32,129 bases of DNA, taken from the IMG/VR virus record IMGVR_UViG_3300000216_000008, positions 3,785 to 35,913 of that record; one strand, written 5' to 3'. The stretch comes from a virus. The position numbers and the translations under genes are program-made. Positions 17,119 to 22,375 of the stretch are shown here, piece after piece. The number at the start of each line of letters is the position of its first letter. The stretch's first letter is position 1. Under the pieces are notes generated by a model, which was not told where the DNA came from, did not search any database, and saw only the letters and a program-made list of their open reading frames with translations.

Positions 17119-17516
17119 TATGTAGATCTCCTTACTTGGAAAACCCATAAAGCTCTGGCTGCATCAAGTTTCACATCTTCAATAGTCCATTTCTTACTTG
17201 CTGAATCAGTAATAATATCTGCCATTTTTGGAGTGGGTGTTAAATTGATATTTGGAATACTGGCTTTTTGATCGGTGTTCAGAATTATTCCAGCAGAATC
17301 ACCTCCATTGTTCTGAGAATCTTTGACCTCTTTGGCTGTATAGTCCTCAAATAAGATTTTCAGGGAAGTGTAATCAGTATCAGATGATGTTATCGCACCC
17401 GTAGCTGCTGTATATGTCCTTGTTCCCTTAGAAGTATAGGTACAAGTAAGGGGGATGTCTCCAATCACCTTAAAAGCTGTCTTTGCGGCTTTCTGAATTG
17501 TATTTGCAAGTCCCAT
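17118..17516 (-). CDS. Head-tail connector/head-closure-like protein
   Basis: The ATG at 17516 (MGLANTIQKA) has AAGGA seven bases upstream, gives 132 residues and is preferred to the reading from 17549. An N-terminal helix is followed by a beta-rich body (LTCTYTSKGTRTYTAATG; WTIEDVKLDAARALWVFQVRR). This is the usual size and fold pattern of head-closure proteins of the gpFII/gp16 type. It lies just before the gp10-like gene, where such a protein is expected. The family similarity is modest. Confidence 0.55.
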   Translation of the reverse strand: MGLANTIQKAAKTAFKVIGDIPLTCTYTSKGTRTYTAATGAITSSDTDYTSLKILFEDYTAKEVKDSQNNGGDSAGIILNTDQKASIPNINLTPTPKMADIITDSASKKWTIEDVKLDAARALWVFQVRRST

Positions 17517-17517
17517 A

Positions 17518-18066
17518 TTAATCCTTATCTGTATGTTCAGCCCAATCAATTTTCATTGTGGCATAAACAGCTGCATAAGTTGTTATAGAAATAACATATT
17601 TAGTATTGGGTTTTAAGATCCAAAAATCATTTTCATCTGGTTGTATTGTTGTACTTTTCCTTATTGAAAATAAAGTTGTTGCACCATCCGTTGAACCTCC
17701 CGTTGGTGTTCTTGTAACTATGGTTGTTGCTGCTGTGGGTGTCCCAACTCTTTTTTTATTTACTTCAGATAAAGCAGTTCCATCTGTTCTATCTGATCCT
17801 TCTGTAACTAAAAAGGTTGCTTCTCCAGTACTACTTAATGAAAATTTTAAATGAGAATATTTTGTTGTATTTGGAGTTGTAATTTGCCATTTTACAGTTG
17901 TAGTATCACAAACTACGGAATCAGAAACACTAAAAGAAGCCCCTTCAAATATTTTATGCAAAGCGTGGTCTATACAATTAAAAGCGTGAGTTGATCTATC
18001 CATAGAAAATTCTTTAGATTTAGTGCTGCTAATTTTTCCATATATTTTAACCGCTGATGCAACCAT
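17518..18066 (-). CDS. Uncharacterised structural-module protein, 182 residues
   Basis: This soluble protein is Thr/Ser-rich and beta-like throughout, with stretches such as ATTIVTRTPTGGSTDG. It has an AAGGAT ribosome site. It sits between a small unknown gene and the head-closure candidate. The composition resembles small decoration or virion proteins. No family was recognised. The tight packing and good ribosome site make it a real gene. Confidence 0.5.
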   Translation of the reverse strand: MVASAVKIYGKISSTKSKEFSMDRSTHAFNCIDHALHKIFEGASFSVSDSVVCDTTTVKWQITTPNTTKYSHLKFSLSSTGEATFLVTEGSDRTDGTALSEVNKKRVGTPTAATTIVTRTPTGGSTDGATTLFSIRKSTTIQPDENDFWILKPNTKYVISITTYAAVYATMKIDWAEHTDKD

Positions 18067-18075
18067 TTTATATCC

Positions 18076-18309
18076 TTATTCATATGTTACAGTTATCTTT
18101 GCCCCAGCACCAGTTGTCACCACTGTGAGTCCAGTTGAAAAGGGAGCATTAACAAGAAGCCCACTGGTTGCAGAAACACCCACATGCCTACTATTTTCAC
18201 CAGAGATGAAGGAATCAACAGCCAAGTGATAACTCCCATCATCATGCAGATGTGCCCCAATCAGCCTGCTCACTCCACCGTGTAATAAGAATTTTGATGT
18301 GACTGTCAT
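18076..18309 (-). CDS. Small structural-module protein, 77 residues
   Basis: This short beta-like protein (MTVTSKFLLHGGVSRLIGA through AGAKITVTYE) has an ATG that shares a base with the TGA of the upstream connector gene (TGATG), implying coupled translation. It has neither Cys nor a membrane segment. No family was recognised. The position between connector genes suggests a minor virion or decoration part. Confidence 0.45.
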   Translation of the reverse strand: MTVTSKFLLHGGVSRLIGAHLHDDGSYHLAVDSFISGENSRHVGVSATSGLLVNAPFSTGLTVVTTGAGAKITVTYE

Positions 18310-18821
18310 CAGACCCTCACAACCTGGCTAATACCTGGCGTTATTGCCTTGTTTCCAAAGGATCTCAACATATTAAACACCGCATCAGCCAAAGTGGGCA
18401 CTCTATCATTCTTGTCTATAACAAGCTTGATTGTGCCAACCCCAATCTCTTTAAATCCAGCTGTGCCTGGGTCTGCTGTTCTATCTTCTATAACAAGCAA
18501 TCGGGCAAGTTCACATTGGGCATTTTTTACTTCGGTTGGGATCTCATCATTATCAATAGAATTTCCATTCTTATCAACCATCCCTGATCTGGGCAAATCA
18601 AGAGCTTGATCAGCATCTATTTGCCATCCATCCCAATTCATTTGTTCATTTAAAACCCGGCAAGCCATCACAGCATACCCATTCTTTGCAGCATCAGTCA
18701 AAGCTGTCCAAGTTGTATCATGTGGATTAGTTAAAACCCAGGCATCAACTTCTGCTATAGTGACATACGAATTTGCATTTGCCACTCCTGACCCATCTTC
18801 TACTGTTACTGTAACTGCCAT
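18309..18821 (-). CDS. Head-tail adaptor-like protein (DnaT-like phage family)
   Basis: This 170-residue protein begins MAVTVTVEDGSGVANANSYV and continues with a helical region containing YVTIAEVDAWV and YAVMACRVLNEQMNWDGWQ. It then has LDLPRSGMVDKNG and an all-helical end. The pattern DGS-ANSYV ... W-G ... LPRSG is the one found in phage proteins annotated as DnaT-like or gp6-like adaptors, which attach to the portal and begin the neck. Position right after the capsid genes supports this. It is preceded by a strong hairpin. Confidence 0.75.
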   Translation of the reverse strand: MAVTVTVEDGSGVANANSYVTIAEVDAWVLTNPHDTTWTALTDAAKNGYAVMACRVLNEQMNWDGWQIDADQALDLPRSGMVDKNGNSIDNDEIPTEVKNAQCELARLLVIEDRTADPGTAGFKEIGVGTIKLVIDKNDRVPTLADAVFNMLRSFGNKAITPGISQVVRV

Positions 18822-18836
18822 TTTCTTTTCCTTTTT

Positions 18837-18860
18837 AAACTGGGGTTTTCACCCCAGTTT
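18837..18860. terminator. Perfect 10-bp hairpin between capsid accessory and adaptor genes
   Basis: AAACTGGGGT and ACCCCAGTTT form a perfect 10-bp stem with a 4-base loop that reads GAAA, a stable GNRA tetraloop, in the minus-strand transcript. On that strand it is followed by only three T residues and then an A run, so it may stall polymerase weakly or act as an mRNA-processing or stability signal. It lies in the 57-base gap before the adaptor gene. The plus-strand side has a 5-base T run, but no plus-strand gene is known there. Confidence 0.6.
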
Positions 18861-18878
18861 TTGGATGATATTCATACT

Positions 18879-19571
18879 TTATGCTGCGGTTATGGTAGCA
18901 CCGATTGCCAAAGGTATATAACGGATATAGACTGTGACAGCACCAGTAGCAGAGGTTGAAACAACAGCTGCCAATTCAATTGAGCCAGCTGGAACAATTA
19001 ACCCGGATAAAGCAGCCACCCCCAAAGCAACGCCATTTGTGGTGGCTGTAAGATCATTTGCTATTACACCATCCCAGGTATACAAAGTTCCAACAGCATC
19101 GCCATTTATCTCAAGTGCTGTACCATCTGTTCCAAAGGCAGTATCACCCGCAGGAGTAGTGGGATCAATATTGTAATTAATCAAGCAACTTTTCGATTCT
19201 ATAATGGTCGTAACATAGGCAGTTATCTCAAGGATTTTAACTGGTCCACCAGCAACTACAAAGAGATTGTTGTTTCCATTAGTTAGGGTTGTTAGAGTGG
19301 CTGAGACAGTAGTCTCTTGGCTTCCAACTCCCTGTTTGGCATAAGCCATTATTGATTCAGTGGTTGTCACAGCCCCGGCTGCGGCAGCATCAGATTTATT
19401 TCCAATTACATCTCTGGAAGAAATATTATCAGTTGTATCTGCCGTTGGGACAAGTTCATAAGACCCATACAGTGGCTGAGTATAGGTTGTGGCCAGGATT
19501 GTTTGATACCCTAAGAAACAGGCAATAAAAATCATCACCAGTATAAAGGGTATTAAAATTCTTTTTTTCAT
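18879..19571 (-). CDS. Unknown protein with N-terminal signal/anchor peptide in the capsid module
   Basis: This 230-residue protein opens with a signal-type sequence (MKKRILIPFILVMIFIACFLG): a basic start, a hydrophobic core of about 14 residues, and a Cys preceded by Phe-Ile-Ala that resembles a weak lipobox. The rest is Ala/Thr/Gly-rich and beta-like, with the look of a phage surface or decoration protein. Ribosome site AAGGAG. It follows the coat gene and a small ORF. An export signal on a structural-module protein is unusual. It could be an exported or membrane-anchored superinfection factor, or an assembly protein with a removed leader. Confidence 0.55.
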   Translation of the reverse strand: MKKRILIPFILVMIFIACFLGYQTILATTYTQPLYGSYELVPTADTTDNISSRDVIGNKSDAAAAGAVTTTESIMAYAKQGVGSQETTVSATLTTLTNGNNNLFVVAGGPVKILEITAYVTTIIESKSCLINYNIDPTTPAGDTAFGTDGTALEINGDAVGTLYTWDGVIANDLTATTNGVALGVAALSGLIVPAGSIELAAVVSTSATGAVTVYIRYIPLAIGATITAA

Positions 19572-19624
19572 CTTTCTTCTCCTTTTTTATTTATTCTTCC
19601 AAAACATCACGCTTGGATTAATTT

Positions 19625-19798
19625 TTATTTTTTGAAAACTTTTCCTTTAAGAGTGGTGGCAACTTTTTTAACTTCTGATTTTCCAGGAGCAACTTTTTCT
19701 CCAAAAATAGTATGAGTGGTTTTGAGATCTGATTTGTTGATAACCACAAATCCACCCTTTGCATTTTTAGAAACTATTTTTATGGTTTCAACCTTCAT
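19625..19798 (-). CDS. Small basic protein downstream of the coat gene
   Basis: The ATG at 19798 (MKVETIKIV) has GGAAGGAATT upstream and gives 57 residues. The longer frame from 19831 starts inside a hairpin and has no ribosome site. The protein is Lys-rich and beta-like (VVINKSDLKTTHTIFGEKVAPGKS), with no recognised family. Small basic proteins in this place are sometimes capsid decorations or assembly factors. No more can be said. Confidence 0.5.
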   Translation of the reverse strand: MKVETIKIVSKNAKGGFVVINKSDLKTTHTIFGEKVAPGKSEVKKVATTLKGKVFKK

Positions 19799-19818
19799 AA
19801 TTCCTTCCTTCTTTTTGT

Positions 19819-19852
19819 GTGAAGGGCACAAAAGGGATTAAATACCCTTCAC
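19819..19852. repeat. Inverted repeat downstream of the coat gene
   Basis: GTGAAGGG at 19819-19826 pairs with CCCTTCAC at 19845-19852 to form an 8-bp stem over an 18-base loop. It lies in the gap between the coat stop and the next start. There is no T run after it on the minus strand, so an mRNA-stability or processing role is as likely as termination. Confidence 0.5.
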
Positions 19853-19867
19853 AGATTTGACTGATGA

Positions 19868-21034
19868 TTATCCAGCAAGTCTGGCTGCTTTATCCCGGTC
19901 AACAAGAGCAGTACCCCAGAGACAATCAACATCCCAAATAGTCATTTTATAACCACGAATCAACTCCAGCCGCATGATAAGCTTGGAAACAGGATCTGCC
20001 AAGGTAACAGATTCAATAATATTCCCGGCTTTACTTGCACCAAGAAGTTCTTTCAGACCAGCATCAGGTGCCCTCATAGCAAGACCAAAAGCATCCCGGT
20101 GGAAGCCAAGGTTAACAACATGAGTGGCTTTAAGGGTAATGGCAGTTGCAGAAGTTGTGATGGCAACTTTTAGAGGTGGTTTAAATGTCACTGTTCCACC
20201 ACCAGATACATCAGCATCACCAGTCACACAAACATAAGTCTGGGTGTCACCAGCAATGGTGAAAATATCTCCAGTAAGGATAGTTCCAGTTCCAGCAGAG
20301 GCAAGAGTGAGTGTTTCAACACCAACCGCATACCCAGAAGCATCTGTGGTTGCTCCGGAAGCAGTTCCAGCAGTATGGCTTGGAACAGCATCTTCTCCAA
20401 ACCAATCAAAGCCAAAAACCCTTCCAACATTGCCTGATTCTTTGGTGTCCTTGCTACCTCTTTTTTCAGCATCAGAAAACTGAGACAGATTAAGGGCAGC
20501 AGCTTCAGCAGCAAAATCAAGAACACCCCTTCTATCATCTCTGGGACAAAGCTGCTCATGAAGGGTTTTTCTGAGATTGGTTGCACTGGCAACTTCTACA
20601 CCACTTCCAAAAGGAGTAGTGGCAGCAGTACCAACATATCCATAAATACCAGTATATTTGGAATATACAGAGTCATTAATGGCATTGGCAAGAGCCTTAA
20701 AAGCTTCATTCATCTGAAGTGGCACAAAGTCTTGATCAGCCCGGATGCGACCAATTTCTTGATCATTTAGAGCAAAATCAGCATGCTTCCAGTTGGTAAG
20801 GGAAATCTGTGCTGTGGTAGGAGTTAAATCAGAAGGTGCTGTTGGAACAGCAGCTGGTGTAACATTGGAGGCAGTAAGTGCAGAGCCAATAGGAATATCA
20901 ATGGTCTGTCCTTTTTTCTTTGCTTCCATGGAATAGTCAGTGTTTACAAGCCTGGTCATAAGAACTTGCTGACGCAGAGTCATCATTCCTTTTGCCAGGA
21001 TTTGAACCAGAATTGAGGTTAATGTATTACTCAT
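19868..21034 (-). CDS. Major capsid protein, P22 coat-like
   Basis: This 388-residue protein has CAGGAG upstream of the ATG. The N-terminal helix (MSNTLTSILVQILAKGMMTLRQ) and the stretch KKGQTIDIPIGSALTASNVTP through SLTNWKHADFALNDQEI match the P22 gp5-like coat family. The central part has the long, small-residue-rich beta region characteristic of that family's insertion and P-domains. It follows a scaffold-like gene and is followed by small accessory genes, the normal order. It forms the icosahedral shell around the DNA. Confidence 0.85.
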   Translation of the reverse strand: MSNTLTSILVQILAKGMMTLRQQVLMTRLVNTDYSMEAKKKGQTIDIPIGSALTASNVTPAAVPTAPSDLTPTTAQISLTNWKHADFALNDQEIGRIRADQDFVPLQMNEAFKALANAINDSVYSKYTGIYGYVGTAATTPFGSGVEVASATNLRKTLHEQLCPRDDRRGVLDFAAEAAALNLSQFSDAEKRGSKDTKESGNVGRVFGFDWFGEDAVPSHTAGTASGATTDASGYAVGVETLTLASAGTGTILTGDIFTIAGDTQTYVCVTGDADVSGGGTVTFKPPLKVAITTSATAITLKATHVVNLGFHRDAFGLAMRAPDAGLKELLGASKAGNIIESVTLADPVSKLIMRLELIRGYKMTIWDVDCLWGTALVDRDKAARLAG

Positions 21035-21057
21035 TTTAAATTCTCCTGTTTGTAGTT

Positions 21058-21115
21058 CTGGGCAAAATCCCAGAAAGGTTAATTTGTAAAAAATTCCTTC
21101 GGGAATTTGCCCAGT
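21058..21115 (-). promoter_or_regulatory. Structured leader upstream of the capsid gene
   Basis: Three pairings are visible in the 120-base gap between scaffold and coat. CTGGG/CCCAG (21058-21062 with 21069-21073) forms a hairpin. AAATTCC/GGAATTT (21091-21097 with 21102-21108) forms a 7-bp hairpin around TTCG on the plus strand, CGAA on the transcript. CTGGGCAA at 21058-21065 can instead pair with TTGCCCAG at 21108-21115. The first and third pairings compete for the same bases, so the leader can switch between two folds. Control of capsid expression is inference. The T run after the central hairpin is short. Confidence 0.45.
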
Positions 21116-21154
21116 GACTGTCGGCCAAGAGCATTTAAAACTGTTGTTTAAAGG

Positions 21155-21898
21155 TTAAACTGCTTTCATTTCTCCAGAGGCAAGCTTTTCAATAGTACCA
21201 CCAGAAATATCTTTTCCATTTACATGATCAATATTAACTTGTCCTGCTCCAGACAATGGAACATCATACCCACCAATTGAACCGCTGCCTTCTGACTTCT
21301 TGAACAGATTTGATGTTGGAATGTAGGTTTTTGTCAAATACTCTTCAAGCTCAAGATCAGCATCACCAGCCTCATTCTTCATTTTGAGTCCTTTATCATC
21401 TAAGAATACAATTTTACCAGTATCAGGATCAATTGAGGTCAAATTTTGAATATCTGCCTGAATATATTTCATATTTCCTTCTGCTGGCAGAGCATGTTTG
21501 AGAACTGTTCTTGCAGTTGCATTGGCAATCTTTTCTGAATTCCAGCCAGCCTGAACCTTTGCAGAGTTTTCTTTCTCTTTTTTTATAGCATCAGCATGTG
21601 CCTGCTCAAGATTGGCTTTTAAGATCTTGAATTCTCCTGCTTCGGCAAGTCTGTCATTTTCAAGATCTTGAAGCTTTTGAACAGCTTCTGCATACTTTGT
21701 TGGATCAACATCCTTAAAAGTGAGCAGCTGAGTCTGCAAAGCTTCTTTTTCTTTGGCTAAATTCCGGTTATTGGTTCTGAATTCATCCAGCTTTGTACTT
21801 GAAACAAAGCCATCTGGAACCCAGCTGCCATTTTTCTCAACATAGTGCTCTTTAAGAGCTTCGGGAATCTCGGACTCCTTTTGGTATGTCTGAAACAT
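21155..21898 (-). CDS. Scaffold-like protein
   Basis: This 247-residue protein has AAAGG upstream. Residues of about 35-115 form a clear charged coiled coil (KLDEFRTNNRNLAKEKEALQ and following), followed by an acidic stretch and a Gly/Ser-rich tail (SGSIGGYDVPLSGAGQ). This is the usual architecture of phage scaffold proteins (DUF4355/Phage_GP20-like), and it lies directly upstream of the coat gene. It would guide procapsid assembly and be lost at maturation. Identification is by composition and position. Confidence 0.7.
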   Translation of the reverse strand: MFQTYQKESEIPEALKEHYVEKNGSWVPDGFVSSTKLDEFRTNNRNLAKEKEALQTQLLTFKDVDPTKYAEAVQKLQDLENDRLAEAGEFKILKANLEQAHADAIKKEKENSAKVQAGWNSEKIANATARTVLKHALPAEGNMKYIQADIQNLTSIDPDTGKIVFLDDKGLKMKNEAGDADLELEEYLTKTYIPTSNLFKKSEGSGSIGGYDVPLSGAGQVNIDHVNGKDISGGTIEKLASGEMKAV

Positions 21899-21928
21899 GG
21901 TTTTTCCTTTCTCAATTAAAATTAATAT

Positions 21929-22102
21929 TTATGGTGCTTCACTTATTCTCTTCATTGCATGAATGGCACTAAAAAAAAGATCACATTGGGAATTCCAATC
22001 TTCCAATATCTGCTCATAATAACCAACTTCTCTTGGCTTCTCTGGAATCTCAAACTCATCATAATAACCAAGCAAATAATCTTTTATCGTTGTGGTGCTC
22101 AC
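21929..22102 (-). CDS. Small acidic protein with GTG start
   Basis: A 57-residue frame opens with GTG at 22102 and overlaps the TGA of the upstream gene by 4 bases (GTGA), the same arrangement as elsewhere here. The translation, VSTTTIKDYLLGYYDEFEIP and onward to SEAP, is acidic and Tyr-rich. No family was recognised. It ends 30 bases before the scaffold start. Confidence 0.45.
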   Translation of the reverse strand: MSTTTIKDYLLGYYDEFEIPEKPREVGYYEQILEDWNSQCDLFFSAIHAMKRISEAP

Positions 22103-22299
22103 ATCATTATGCCCCTTGCCTTGATGATTTCCATTGCTTGAGCCGTTGTGAATCCTTGTGTGACTAAAGCCAAAAATCTTTCTCTGTAGTAGAAAGCCAC
22201 AAGCTGAACAGAGCTTTTTCGTTCTCCTTCAGCGGCTATTCTCTCTGCATTTGCAAAGAATTCCTGTCCTTGCTCTTCATCTGTTTTTTTTTCAGTCAT
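22099..22299 (-). CDS. Small helical protein, 66 residues
   Basis: A helical, charged protein (MTEKKTDEEQGQEFFANAER) with a C-terminal part reading like a small helix-turn-helix-like module (TQGFTTAQAMEIIKARG). It follows the minor head gene after a gap of about 75 bases. That gap contains a possible 11-codon leader (ATG at 22331, just after AAGAGG) whose TGA overlaps this start. No family was recognised. Proteins like this are common between minor head and scaffold genes. Confidence 0.45.
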   Translation of the reverse strand: MTEKKTDEEQGQEFFANAERIAAEGERKSSVQLVAFYYRERFLALVTQGFTTAQAMEIIKARGIMM

Positions 22300-22375
22300 T
22301 GGGGATCACAAGTCCTTTTTTTTCTCATTTTGCCTCTTTTTTCGCAACTTGTCAAATATAAAAATACCCTCATAT

